A stretch of 64,000 bases of DNA from Ectobius pallidus (taxonomy: Eukaryota > Arthropoda > Insecta > Blattodea > Ectobiidae). The position numbers were made by a program, and so were the translations under genes. Positions 20,654 to 31,154 of this stretch are shown here, piece by piece (position 1 is the first letter of the stretch; the number at the start of each line of letters is the position of its first letter). The stretch is from NCBI GenBank assembly GCA_964059195.1, contig CAXKWD010000008.1, positions 43,515,502 to 43,579,501 of the forward strand. The letters run 5' to 3'. The notes beneath the pieces were generated by a model. That model was given only the letters and a program-made list of their open reading frames with translations, had not been told where the DNA came from and made no database searches.

Positions 20654-21065
20654 AGTCGTCAGAATTTTTGAGGCCTTCAGCCTAACAATATCCTTTCCCA
20701 ATACGTATAAGCCTTCAGCTGACACGTATCCCAACTGGTTGGTTCAACCCCTACCAGGCATTACAGAATGGAGGACCATGACCAAATCCCCTTTGCTAGT
20801 TCCGACCAGGGTTTTCCGTGGTTTTCCCTGGTTGTAAGGTGAATACCGGAACTTAAACAAAAAAGGGCCACGGCCCGAACCCCTAAGTCATTGCAGTTGC
20901 CCTGCATAGGTTCAAGTCTTATGCAAAACACCGTTAGCGTAAGCAAATTTAAGTTATAGGATAGGAACCCGTTTTCATTTCCAGCAATGCATTTCGTATG
21001 CAGGTATGGAATCGGAGTCGAGATCATCGCTGATCTCAGTTAGCACATTTGGTCTGGTTTGGTCT
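20654..21065 (+). other. Jockey 3' UTR, copy B
   Basis: Nearly identical to 40854-41290 and the complement of 14007-14437, except that the terminal hairpin has been deleted (GAGATCATCG joined to CTGATCTC at about 21029). It ends GGTCTGGTTTGGTCT directly against the AACTAGCGCAC (21066-21076) of the following PLE. Open frames in it are incidental. Confidence 0.85.
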
Positions 21066-21090
21066 AACTAGCGCACTTCTCTCCCAGAAG

Positions 21091-22439
21091 ATGGCTGCAG
21101 AGCTGACAGCAGCCGAAAGCTCGGAAATAAACCATATTTTAACCCGGTTGGAAGCCCGAGAGACCATTATATATAACCAACGCCGGGAAAGTCTCAAGTC
21201 TTTTATTATACCCCTCTACGGGGAGGCGACACACCGTAAGCTGCGAAACTATGAACAGTTGCAGAAGAAGAGGGCTAGTCTTTTGTGCTCCTTGGCCTTC
21301 CTCACCAGGTGCCGAGACAAGAACGTGGTTCCTAAGTTCGCCGAGATCAACCACCCGGTGCAAACACCTGCGGCTCGCCGCCTTTTCAAACGCACCAGCC
21401 ATGCGCTAGTTAGAGAGAGGATCCACTCCACACGACGATCCCTTGATCAGGTATCCCGACTATTACTTGAATGCCACATCAGTCTAGGCCAGACCATTCA
21501 ATCGGAGGATTGGAATTGGATTGACAACTCGATCAGGGCCCTAGTACAACGTCACACCAGGAAGGTTACCTGCAGACAGATGGGAAAGTTCGACCGACTC
21601 AGCTCTTCTCAAGTTTCGACCACACCGATGGATGCGAACCGGGTGGTAGTTAATCTTTCCAGCAAGCCTCTGGACGCCGCCACAAACTCGGTCCTGGCAA
21701 AAGGACTGAACTTTGCTCCAACACCTAGAGCCGTTCCCATCAAGGACATCATTTGCGGGGTAGAGCAGGCCATACGTGATCTTCCGCCTGATGCAGCCGA
21801 GGAAATCCGCAGGGAAACATGTCTGGCCCTGAAAAGGACCGATTTCAAGTCGAATCTGAATAAAGAAGAACATAACGCACTGCGAGTCCTAAGAGCAGAC
21901 AAAGACCTAGTTGTGCTGCCTGCGGACAAAGGTAATGCTGCTGTGATACTAGACTCAACGACGTACAAGGACAAAGTGTCAACCCTCTTGAGTGATCCGT
22001 CTTATAGAAAGCTTGATAAAGACCCAACATCCAGAATAGAGAACCGAACCAGAACACTACTTAAACGCTCCAAACTCCCAAGCCTTATTCCTCGCTCCTC
22101 GATCCCACCCAGACTTTATGGCCTGCCCAAGATCCACAAGACCGATGTCCCGTTACGCCCTATCGTTAGTGCCATTGGGTCTCCCACCTATACCTTGGCG
22201 AAGCACCTCACCACATTACTTCAACCCGTAGTTGGGACTTGTGAGCACCACGTCAAAAACTCTACGGAGTTTGTAAAGAACATCCACAACATCAAACTAG
22301 ACCCTCAAGATTTACTAGTGAGCTTCGATGTAGTGTCTTTGTTCACAAGAGTCCCACTGAAGGATGCACTACAACTTCTAGAGAACAATTTTACTCCGGA
22401 TGTCATAGCACTTTTCAAGCATGTGTCGACGTCTACATA
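21091..22439 (+). pseudogene. Penelope-like reverse transcriptase, copy B (truncated)
   Basis: Starts at the canonical ATG (MAAELTAAESSEINHILTRL) and is open through the N-terminal region and the first RT blocks: LPADKGNAAVI, PPRLYGLPKIHKTD, RPIVSAIGSPTYTLAKHL and LVSFDVVSLFTRVPLKDAL. It breaks off at about residue 450, before the YVDD box and the GIY-YIG domain. It then fuses to Jockey ORF1 at 22439/22440. A 15-base in-frame deletion removes THIVK relative to copy C (after KRSKLP). The frame stays open a little into the Jockey part and stops at 22497. Non-functional. Confidence 0.9.
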
Positions 22440-23060
22440 CTGGTGTGACAAACACAAGGAATTTTTTGAGATGGTTGCGAGAAAAGACTGGTGGTAACGG
22501 CACGGCGGCTATGCGGGGCGATGCTCTTTTGCTAGTTCCGGATACTGCCGATTTTTTCCGGGCCACCATCTCCGCTCTCCGCGCCATCGAACCGGAGAAG
22601 GGAGTCAGGTTCCATACCTACTCTCAGCCGGAGGAGCGATCTGTCAGGCTGCTCCTGAAGAACCTAGGGCGTCGAATGCCAACAGAAGATGTACGCGAGG
22701 AGCTCATTGCACTTGGAGTTCCCGTACTCTCTGTACTGCAACTTCGGTCGCAGCGGCGCGGCGCCGATCCTGCGAAGGATAGGCCTTTAACGCCGCACTT
22801 TATTGTGTCAGTGTCGCGTGGACCCTCGGCAGCGAAGGTGAGAGCTCTCACCACTTTGTGTGGTCTGCACATCTCTGTGGAATCTTACCACGCTCCGAGC
22901 GGCCCTCTACAATGCCGCAACTGCCAACGCTTTGGTCACACAAAGCGTAATTGTGGTTACACTCCAAGGTGTGTCGCTTGTGGCGGAGACCACCCCTCAG
23001 GGGGTTGTAGTACGCCCAAGGATGCACTGAGGTGCTGTAACTGCAACTCCTCCCACACTG
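22440..23060 (+). pseudogene. Jockey ORF1 fragment (diverged copy B'), 5' side of the gypsy insertion
   Basis: Starts mid-ORF1 (TGVTNTRNFLRWLREKTGG), keeps the fold before the knuckles (PDTADFFRATISALRAIEPE), and carries CRNCQRFGHTKRNC and CVACGGDHPSGGC. It is interrupted after CCNCNSSHT by the gypsy LTR at 23061. The frame resumes after the LTR at 34038. Amino acid differences from copies A and C (RGADPAKD, ISVESY) show a separate subfamily. The last four bases, ACTG (23057-23060), are the target duplication of the gypsy element. Confidence 0.88.
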
Positions 23061-25944
23061 TGTGACGGACTTTCTTACTTTATGCTATTAAATCTTCGCC
23101 AAAATCTGTGACGACTAATATGTGATTATTCTCAATCGTAATACATAAGTTTACTGAACTCCTACAAAACAAGGTCACTTATGCACCTGTTGTGTCATCA
23201 TAACCCTGCCTGCATAGTCCACATTCCAACGTTCAGTACAACTACCTCTGTCACCGGGTGGTTGCAAATTTCCTACACCCAGTCTACTTTCTCTTTCTTT
23301 TAACAATTTACCCAGTTTGAAAATATTGATGAAAATTTATATTAACGGGCGCCATCATCAATACACTTCCTCTCTTCTTTTTGTTGTATATCAGCCCAGT
23401 CACAAATTAAATTATAGATACACAGGCTATGTACCTACATGCCTCTCGACTAGCTTTTAATTTAACAGTGGAGACGGGAATTGGGTTCGGATTTACCTTT
23501 CTTTTATTACTCTACTTCTCTCTATTTCTTCTTTTTCTCCTTTTTCAGTGCTCACTACCAAAGTATGTAACTTAGCCCAAAAATCAGCGACTCTCAAACC
23601 ATTACAAGGATAAGGGTCAAAAATCTGAACTTCACGTTAATTTACTTTGCATAACAATAACCATAATTTATTTAATATATTATTTTCTCTTTTCAACAAT
23701 AACAATCTTATATACAATAAATTACATTTACACTACATTAACCATTCAACACTTTTTATTGGTAGGATAGTATTTAATTATTCAAGGTTAGTATACCCAG
23801 TTTAACTGTATAAGTACGTTTTCCGTTCAACAATAACAACTCCCTAATTAATTACTTAATCTCCTTTCTTTCTTTATTTCCAGGTATCTACTAGAACGTC
23901 TATTATCTTTCTAATTTACTACTAACTTGTGTAGTCACTTACATTTGCAACTTCAGGATATCTCAATATATATATTATACTTTCTTTCGAATAAATAAAG
24001 ATTTCCAATTCATGATCCAGTCCTTGACTCTACATATTACACTCAATAATCCCACCTATGTCTCCTGTACTAGTCTACTAGTCATCTTAGTCCATGAAGA
24101 ATTGTACTTAAAGATAAATAGGAAAGACAGTCTCATGAAGAAAGAAATGGAAATTTAGGCCTATACCCACAGAGTGACTGTGACGATAGACCACCGATAC
24201 AGGGGCGGCGTCTAGATCTTGAGTTACAAACAATCTGACTCCTCTCCTGCAACCGGGAAAATATTAATGGGCCGCAAACAAAAATACAATTTTGAACAAT
24301 CGATGTCAGAGGTCCCTGACACTCTCTCCTAGAGGCACGTGGGGCCGTTGTTCGCCTCCAACACCGACGACTTTCACAATTCTCATAAATTTCTTTATAT
24401 TTATTTTATTTGGGACACTTCTGGCGTTCCCTCACCTCACCCTTCTTTTTATTTTTCTCTGGGGTAATCTCTAGTACCTGCTAATGACCTACTTGTCATC
24501 AACTCACTACACAAAATTACCAATTCTCCTCTTTCTAATCTAACCAGTTATTATTGATTATCTTTTAACTCCTCTCTCTGTAAGCAATTTATACCATTGT
24601 TCTAATTTTCCCTCTTTCTTGTTACTCGGGTTTCCATACTTTCCAAGTTACTATTCTACTCCCTGGGCACCCAATTTCCTTGTTTCTAAATTCCCTAGAA
24701 TTCTAACTGAAACTAACTCACGCCCCAGATCAGTAACTTTCTCTTTATAACTCTTGAGTAATTCCTACTTCTATCCTAACATGTAAGTTTTTCAATGGTA
24801 GGCGCTTAATCTACTACTATTCATAGGCCTTCTTCTGCCTCTCACTGTTCACTTCCTTATCTCCTTTTCCCATGATCCATACGGTTCCCACTCTTCGATA
24901 AATCTCTTAAAGAAAACAACTCAATCCTTACGGGCCAGCATGAAATCTACTCATAGATAGTCATCTGTCACCCAACAAAAACCAAGAGGGAGAGGCCCTC
25001 GCAAGAAATACTAAGTAAGCCCCTATTACCCTTCTTTCTTACTCCCCTCGCGTCCTGTCTTATAAAAAAACAAGTTTGAATGAGCATCACCAATTGCCGC
25101 TAGCTATGTATTCATTCGTGAGACAATCACTCATAGAAACCCAAGGTATAGAGATCATCTTTACTAACCCACGGTCACAGTTCTTGACTACTCTTTCTTA
25201 ACTTAGACCAGAAATAGAAACGGGTTGGATTACTGTATTTTATTGCCTCACCCTAGATTTATCACACTTCTATTTTTCTAACCCTACTCTTAATCCTTCA
25301 TTTACGGCGTCTAATCGCCACACATTTCTTAGAAACACCGCCTCCAAAATTTTCCCATTTCTCAAAAACAAAAGAAAATGTTTATGTGATACTCAACGGG
25401 TGATGACTCTCTTATCCTCTGATCCCGTACTGTTTCCATCTACTTCCTGATGTCCACATCTTCCCTTAGTCCAGACTAAGCAGTCGTGACCCACTCTTCT
25501 CTCCACAGCTGGTGTTCGCTGAAGCGGTCTCTCGTACCGGCGGACGTGATGTGCTTGCCCAGTTAACGACTATCTCCATATAGTCATATCAGTGAAATTC
25601 CCATTCAGAATTTCCTCAGATGAAAGTCTGACACACCATTATGCCAGAACGCCTCTACCGCTGTCGCACATCCCAGTCTCGTCTTCTCCCTTCTGCCTTT
25701 TCAACTTCTCTCTCTCGTAGTCAGGCACGTACTCCTAACCGTCTTTTAGGTTCCACACGTCTCTCTCGTCGATTCACCGTCGACGCATGCGCACCTCTCC
25801 TTTTCTGTAATTCAAATAAATTCAGGGCAGTATCGATAATCATGAAAATGTTCAATATCGATTAGTTGTGGTCCCCCAACCCTTCCTTTGTTTAGGAATG
25901 GTCTCCTATCGTTGATTATGCACGTCGCTATTTGCGTCGTGACA
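23061..25944 (-). repeat. 3' LTR of the gypsy element
   Basis: 2884 bp, begins TGTGACGG and ends CGTGACA (plus-strand reading). Nearly identical to 31155-34037. Differences noticed: T/C at about 24425, T/C at about 24752, a small indel plus substitutions near 25065-25085, and A/G near 25475. No recognisable protein; the open frames inside are not conserved gene products. Confidence 0.95.
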
Positions 25945-25961
25945 TTCTTCCCGCACTCACC
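25945..25961 (-). promoter_or_regulatory. Polypurine tract of the gypsy element
   Basis: On the coding strand, GGTGAGTGCGGGAAGAA directly precedes the 3' LTR and would prime plus-strand DNA synthesis. A long poly-A run (poly-T on plus, 25995-26017) lies just upstream of it in the 3' untranslated part. Confidence 0.7.
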
Positions 25962-26050
25962 ATAAAAAAAATAATGTTGACACAGGTCACATTCTTTTTT
26001 TTTTTTTTTTTTTTTTTGTGCGTGTCTCTTTTACCAGCCTTAAAGAACTT

Positions 26051-29000
26051 TTACCCAGGTACAAAAGGTTTCAAGTCTTTAACGTGCCACTTCCCCAACT
26101 GTTTACCAAAGCGCTTCGTCAGTTCATAACTATTCTCGCTAAGCTTTTTCTTTATTATAAAGGGGCCGACGAACTTTGCACTTAAGCCTGCTGCATAAGC
26201 TTGTGAGGCATCACTTAATTTAAAGTTTCTTCTTAACACAAGATCTCCTGGACAAAATCTCACCTCTCTCCTCCGAAGATTATAATAATGACTTGAATTC
26301 TTATAAGCAGTTTCTAAGTTATGTCTGACCATTAGACGTACCGTTTTTAATCTATCAAATCTTTCTACCCAAAGTTTTGGAATTTCTTTCTGTAGAGGTT
26401 GATTCTCTACTTTGTCAATCCTACTGATAATTTCAGGTTCTTTCCCATAATTTAGCATATAAGGAGTGCATCCAGTGGAACTATGTTTAGCCGTATTTAT
26501 AGCAAAATTAAATTCTCTCAAATACACATCCCAAACTGTTTGATCCTTTTCAATGTAACTCGCAATCATGGTTTTCAATACTCTATTAACTCTTTCTACC
26601 GGATTTCCTTGTGGTGAATATACAGGTAAATAACAAGGGGTTATATTAAAAGCTTTAGCTATCCCACGCATTAGTTTACTAGTATATTGCGGCCCATTGT
26701 CCATCAGCAAATATCCCGGAATTCCCCATTTAAGGATAATCAATTCATAAAATGCTTCCGTAACTGCTCTACTGGTTGCTTTCCTTAACGCTTTACATTC
26801 TATATATTTGGTGAAGGTGTCCTGAAATACTACAATGTATCTGTTCCCTTTTTTGGAACGTGGGTAAGGTCCCAACAAATCAGTAGCTACAGTCATCCAA
26901 GGTTTCTCTTTCTGGTAAAAATGCATTGGTCCTGCTTGAGTCGTTTGTAACACTTTTTGTCTCTGACATATTTCACAAGCAGTAACATACTTAGCAACAT
27001 CTCTAAACATTCCCGGCCAATAATACTTGTTTGCTATTCTAAAGAAAGTTTTAGCTATCCCCATATGCCCTGCAGTAGGTGCATCATGACATTCCTGCAA
27101 TACCTTAATCCTATAATCTTGCGGTATAACCAATTTCCACCTATTCACTGTTCCCTCCAAAGTTTGTTCTAACTGATCTAATCTTAAATGGTACAACTTC
27201 TCATCTACGACCTTCCAATCTGGCCAAAATTTAGGTTTACTTTGTACTTGTGCTTTCCGCTTAATATACCAAGCATCTTGTATATTTTCCCATTCGACTA
27301 CTTCAGAGTTATTAGTTAACAAAAGGCAAAATTCTTCCTCTGCCGTTTTCTCTTGAACTTTCCCTTCGTGTATTCTAGATAAAGCATCCGGAACTTTTTG
27401 TAATCTACCAGGCCTATGTATTACTTCAAAATCATACTCCTGGAGCAATAAACTCCACCTAGCTAATCGTCCGGTCGGATTCTGCAATGTATTTAACCAT
27501 TTCAGAGCAAAGTGATCAGTATATACTTTAAAATGATAACCTTCCAAATAAGGACGAAACTTTTGAACTGCCCACAATATAGCTAACAATTCTTTCTCGA
27601 CTATTGCCCACTTTTGCTCGCCTACCGTTAAAGTTCTACTAGCATAAGCTATTACTTTTTCCTCTCCTTCCTCTCCTGTCTGAATTAATGCTGCTCCTAG
27701 TCCTGAAAAACTAGCATCGGTCTGTAGCACTAGGGGTTTAGTATAATCTGGACAAGTTAATATAGGACTACTAGATAATTTCGATTTTAATTCATCAAAA
27801 GATTCCTGACATTCCTTAGTCCAACGCCATTTCTGATTCTTTTTCAGAAGTGTAGTGAGGGGCTTTACCACTTCAGAAAAAAATGGAATGAATCGTCGGT
27901 ACCAAGAAGCCAGTCCTAAAAATGCTCGTACTTCCTTGACTTTTGTAGGGGCTGGATACTCAAGGATACACGAGATTTTATCTGAATCTACAGCAATTCC
28001 TAATGGAGTAATGATATGACCCAAATATTTTAATTCACTTCTGCAAAATTTTGATTTTTCCCTATTAATTTTCAGGTTAGCTTTTCTTAATTTCTCTAAG
28101 ACTTTTTCTAACAAGGACAAATGTTCTTCAAACGTCTCACTAATAAGTACTATATCATCTAAATAACAAAAGCATTTCTCTCCTATCTCTTCTCTTAATA
28201 TAGTATCAACTAATCTTTGAAACGAGGCTGGTGCGTTATGGATTCCAAAAGGCATAACTCGAAACTGATACAATCCTCTACCAGGTACGGTAAATGCTGT
28301 TTTTTCTTTACTTGCTTCATCTAATGGAACTTGCCAATACCCATTTTTCAAATCTATTGTACTGATATACCTAGCATGTCGTAATTTACTCAACACATGT
28401 TCAATGTATGGCAAGGGATAACTATCTCTTTTAGTACAATTGTTTACTTTTCTGAAATCTACGCAAAACCTCCATGTTCTATCTGGTTTCTTTACCATAA
28501 CTACCGGAGACGACCAAGGTGAATTTGAAGGCTCTATAACTTTTTCCAATAACATTTTATCTATTTCCGCGTGTATAACTTTTTCCAAAATGGGTGATAC
28601 TGGATAATATCTTTGTTTTATAGGTTTTGCATCGCCTGTATCAATAACATGAGAAATCAGATCGGTAAGTCCAGTACACTGATCAAATTTCTGTAACTGA
28701 TTTTCCAAAAACATATTCAATCTGTCCCTTTCCTGGGGTGTAGGTAAAGTAAGAATATTATGTAGTTGATCTTCTTCCTTTAAATCTATAGCCTTAACAA
28801 ATTGAAAAATTTTTACTGGTTCATCTTTGAAATACCAAGTCCCATCTTGCAAATCTACTACTAACCCAATTTGTTTCAAAACGTCCATGCCCAGAATCAT
28901 ATCTACTGCTAAATTTGGCATAATTTTACATTTTATCTGAAAGACCCTGTCCTGCAATTTCATCTCAAAAGTTCTCTCTCCTGTTATAGAACTATAAGTT

Positions 29001-29200
29001 TTATCTGCTAGTTGCACCACCCTAACTTCAGATTCTTCTACTGCTAAATCTAACATTTTACACAAAAAATCACCTTTCTCTCCCACATAAGTTTTATCTG
29101 AACCGGAATCTATTAAAGCAATAAATGTAATATCCTCCAGCAAAATTTCAACAAAACATCTATCTCCATTAACTAAATCTGTAGGATTTATATTTAACAT
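26051..29200 (-). CDS. Gypsy pol: protease, reverse transcriptase, RNase H, integrase
   Basis: About 1050 residues, uninterrupted. Domains in order, counting from 29203: protease (IDSGSDKTYVG, catalytic D32); RT (STIDLKNGYWQVPL near 281, catalytic YLDD at 347-350); RNase H (QTDASFSGLGAAL near 494); the H2C2 zinc finger of integrase (ECHDAPTAGH to CEICQRQK, 704-750); and the DDE core (D775 in ATDLLGP, D835 in MDNGPQYTS, E870 in GNPVERVNR). A short C-terminal domain has FCPGDLVLRR and AKFVGPF. It lies in the same frame as gag, separated only by the TGA at 29230-29228. The first ATG is 29200, but the frame is open right from that stop, so pol is probably made by stop-codon readthrough. All catalytic residues look intact. 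Confidence 0.95.
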   Translation of the reverse strand: MLNINPTDLVNGDRCFVEILLEDITFIALIDSGSDKTYVGEKGDFLCKMLDLAVEESEVRVVQLADKTYSSITGERTFEMKLQDRVFQIKCKIMPNLAVDMILGMDVLKQIGLVVDLQDGTWYFKDEPVKIFQFVKAIDLKEEDQLHNILTLPTPQERDRLNMFLENQLQKFDQCTGLTDLISHVIDTGDAKPIKQRYYPVSPILEKVIHAEIDKMLLEKVIEPSNSPWSSPVVMVKKPDRTWRFCVDFRKVNNCTKRDSYPLPYIEHVLSKLRHARYISTIDLKNGYWQVPLDEASKEKTAFTVPGRGLYQFRVMPFGIHNAPASFQRLVDTILREEIGEKCFCYLDDIVLISETFEEHLSLLEKVLEKLRKANLKINREKSKFCRSELKYLGHIITPLGIAVDSDKISCILEYPAPTKVKEVRAFLGLASWYRRFIPFFSEVVKPLTTLLKKNQKWRWTKECQESFDELKSKLSSSPILTCPDYTKPLVLQTDASFSGLGAALIQTGEEGEEKVIAYASRTLTVGEQKWAIVEKELLAILWAVQKFRPYLEGYHFKVYTDHFALKWLNTLQNPTGRLARWSLLLQEYDFEVIHRPGRLQKVPDALSRIHEGKVQEKTAEEEFCLLLTNNSEVVEWENIQDAWYIKRKAQVQSKPKFWPDWKVVDEKLYHLRLDQLEQTLEGTVNRWKLVIPQDYRIKVLQECHDAPTAGHMGIAKTFFRIANKYYWPGMFRDVAKYVTACEICQRQKVLQTTQAGPMHFYQKEKPWMTVATDLLGPYPRSKKGNRYIVVFQDTFTKYIECKALRKATSRAVTEAFYELIILKWGIPGYLLMDNGPQYTSKLMRGIAKAFNITPCYLPVYSPQGNPVERVNRVLKTMIASYIEKDQTVWDVYLREFNFAINTAKHSSTGCTPYMLNYGKEPEIISRIDKVENQPLQKEIPKLWVERFDRLKTVRLMVRHNLETAYKNSSHYYNLRRREVRFCPGDLVLRRNFKLSDASQAYAAGLSAKFVGPFIIKKKLSENSYELTKRFGKQLGKWHVKDLKPFVPG

Positions 29201-29227
29201 CACACAAGCCTGATTTTTAGTTAATTG

Positions 29228-30592
29228 TCATAAGGAATTTGTAGGCCTAACTTTTCTTTCTTGGGGCATCCTACAATCAATAGACCTATGTCCAAGCTTA
29301 TTACAATTATAACATTTAATCGTAGTGCGTGGAGTAACTCTACGAGGTGCCTTACACTCGAACTGCCTATGTCCTGTTTTATCACAATTCCAACATCGCT
29401 GGTTATTTGAAAAACGCAAAGTGGTGTTTTTACCATTATCCCTCGACTCATCCAGTCTCTCTTTATTTTCTGTTGCTTTAACTATTCTAAAATCATTTAC
29501 CTGACTTGAATTTCGTTCTTTGTCCCACGTCTTTGCAGAAAAACTAACATTGGGTTTCTTTTGTAACTCGGACGATGGAAGTTCCTGTTTTCCCTGAATT
29601 CCTAACGCTGTATGAACTGAAGGTATAACAACTTGTCTCTGAGGTTTATAAGCCGTTTCTTTAATTGTAGCTCTAACCTGCGTTGGAGGAGGAATATATC
29701 TCTCAGAATCTAACAATATTTGTTCATACTGTCTACCTACACGTATTAAATCTGTTATAGTTTGAATCTCTGCAGGTCTAATGTACAATTTTACGTCAGG
29801 ACGCAAATTTTTAATAACATTCTTCATCATTTGTTGAGGACTCATTGGAGTACTCAGCCTCCTCATTAACGTTTGAATAGCATTAACATAATCAAAAATC
29901 GATTCTTTAGGACCTTGCGTTCTCTGTCTAATCTCATCCAAAAGCGAGTCTTCCTCATCAACAGGCAAGTAATATTCTCTAAATTCTTTCAAAAAAGCTT
30001 CCCATGTAGGCCAATCTGTTAATCTGTTCCTGTACCAAAGTAAAGCTGAATCTTGTAAAATTTCGGGTAACACTGACAATAACTCTACACCCTGTAACTT
30101 AGAACTTTGTTTTAAATCTTCCAATCTCTCCAAAAATAAATAAATACTATCCCCAGGTTTGAATTTAATGTTCCATTTACGAACCAGATCCAAAGTATTT
30201 GGTTTATGCGGCTCTAACTGAATTGTAAACGATGGTACTACTGGTACAACTTCTTCTGAATCAGCTACCGCCATGGCCTTCCTACGCATTAACTTAACCC
30301 ATGTATACACTACATCTCCATATGAATCTTGTGGAACCGTTATATTATGTTCAACTAAGTCTTCTTCCAAAACTTCCTGACTCAGAGCAAAAGCCGTAAT
30401 TAACACTTGAAATGACTGAGGGTTCTTACGGGCATAATCTAACAAGCGTTGTCTTAACTCATCCCTTGTACCTGTGGTCGGTAACTTTACTCTATCACAT
30501 TCTGCCTCTAAATCCGCCTTCCTCAACTTCCTAATAGCTTGGGTTAACTCAGCTGCTCTTATTTGTGCATATGGATCAACATAAGTAGCCAT
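29228..30592 (-). CDS. Gypsy gag (SAP-like N terminus, two zinc knuckles)
   Basis: 454 residues. The N terminus (about residues 15-55, AIRKLRKADLEAECDRVKLP and RDELRQRLLDYARK) resembles a SAP-type helix-loop-helix. The middle has a retrotransposon gag core (W.TWEAFLKEFREYYLP and QGPKESIFDYVNAIQTLMRR). The C-terminal part is basic with two CCHC knuckles, CWNCDKTGHRQFEC and CYNCNKLGHRSIDC. It forms the particle and binds RNA. The start ATG is 30592, with AATATGGCTACTTATG context. The stop is TGA followed by CAATTA, a leaky-stop context of the tobacco mosaic virus type (stop-CARYYA), with pol continuing in frame. No disabling mutation seen. Confidence 0.93.
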   Translation of the reverse strand: MATYVDPYAQIRAAELTQAIRKLRKADLEAECDRVKLPTTGTRDELRQRLLDYARKNPQSFQVLITAFALSQEVLEEDLVEHNITVPQDSYGDVVYTWVKLMRRKAMAVADSEEVVPVVPSFTIQLEPHKPNTLDLVRKWNIKFKPGDSIYLFLERLEDLKQSSKLQGVELLSVLPEILQDSALLWYRNRLTDWPTWEAFLKEFREYYLPVDEEDSLLDEIRQRTQGPKESIFDYVNAIQTLMRRLSTPMSPQQMMKNVIKNLRPDVKLYIRPAEIQTITDLIRVGRQYEQILLDSERYIPPPTQVRATIKETAYKPQRQVVIPSVHTALGIQGKQELPSSELQKKPNVSFSAKTWDKERNSSQVNDFRIVKATENKERLDESRDNGKNTTLRFSNNQRCWNCDKTGHRQFECKAPRRVTPRTTIKCYNCNKLGHRSIDCRMPQERKVRPTNSL

Positions 30593-31135
30593 ATTTATAT
30601 ATTAACAATACCACTGGAAAAAAAATTAGAATAGTTCAGTCGTCTGTCTTAGTCATCTATAGAAGTCCTTACTTTGTCAATAGTCATTATTCTTTTCCCA
30701 AAAATATGTTATTATTATGTTATTTTTTTTTTTTAGAATAAATTTCAGTTATACTAACCTAACTCCCAAAATTCTTTTAACACTATCTCGCCTCACGTTA
30801 GGATATCAAACTATCACTGCCTCACGCTATGGGCTATCAAAATATGTGATTTTAACACAACTCACCCCACGCTATGGGCTCCAAAATTTGTAATTTTAAC
30901 ACAACTCGCCCCACGATATGGGTCAAAATTAAAAATTACTATCAAAATTATCCTACTATGAAACTATCACAACCCTACGTTATGGGCGACCAGAATATGG
31001 GAAGACTGAACTTCCCGTTACTTTGCTTTAAGTAACACAACTCGCCCCACGATATGGGCTCCAAAATTTGTAATTTTAACACAACTCGCCCCACGATATG
31101 GGCTCCAAAATTTGTAATTTTAACACAACTCGCCG
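30593..31135 (-). repeat. Gypsy leader with tandem PBS-like units
   Basis: The leader holds about seven diverged units of roughly 40-45 bp (at about 30786, 30820, 30862, 30908, 30975, 31040 and 31085). On the coding strand each reads approximately GGAGCCCATATCGTGGGGCG followed by AGTTGTG. They match the true PBS region (GGCGCCCAACGTG then CGGCGAGTTGTG) both in sequence and in the AGTTGTGTTAAAATTACAAA spacer. The unit near 30975 also copies the PBS-LTR edge (GGGCGACCAGAATATG). Rest of the leader: AT-rich. Confidence 0.8.
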
Positions 31136-31149
31136 CACGTTGGGCGCCA
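31136..31149 (-). promoter_or_regulatory. Primer binding site, tRNA-Lys type
   Basis: The coding strand reads TGGCGCCCAACGTG five bases after the 5' LTR. This is complementary to the 3' end of arthropod tRNA-Lys(CUU) including CCA; the following base then departs (C for G) before GGCG resumes. Confidence 0.8.
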
Positions 31150-31154
31150 GAATA

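Noticed and set aside
19996..22057. Minus-strand ORFs over the Jockey 3' part and PLE copy B
   Set aside because: Shadows of the plus-strand RT frames; the same shadows recur over copies A and C.
25641..25865. Small Arg/Ser-rich protein encoded in the gypsy LTR (also at 33734-33958)
   Set aside because: It is on the strand opposite to the element, has no recognisable domain, and is identical in both LTRs only because the LTRs are.
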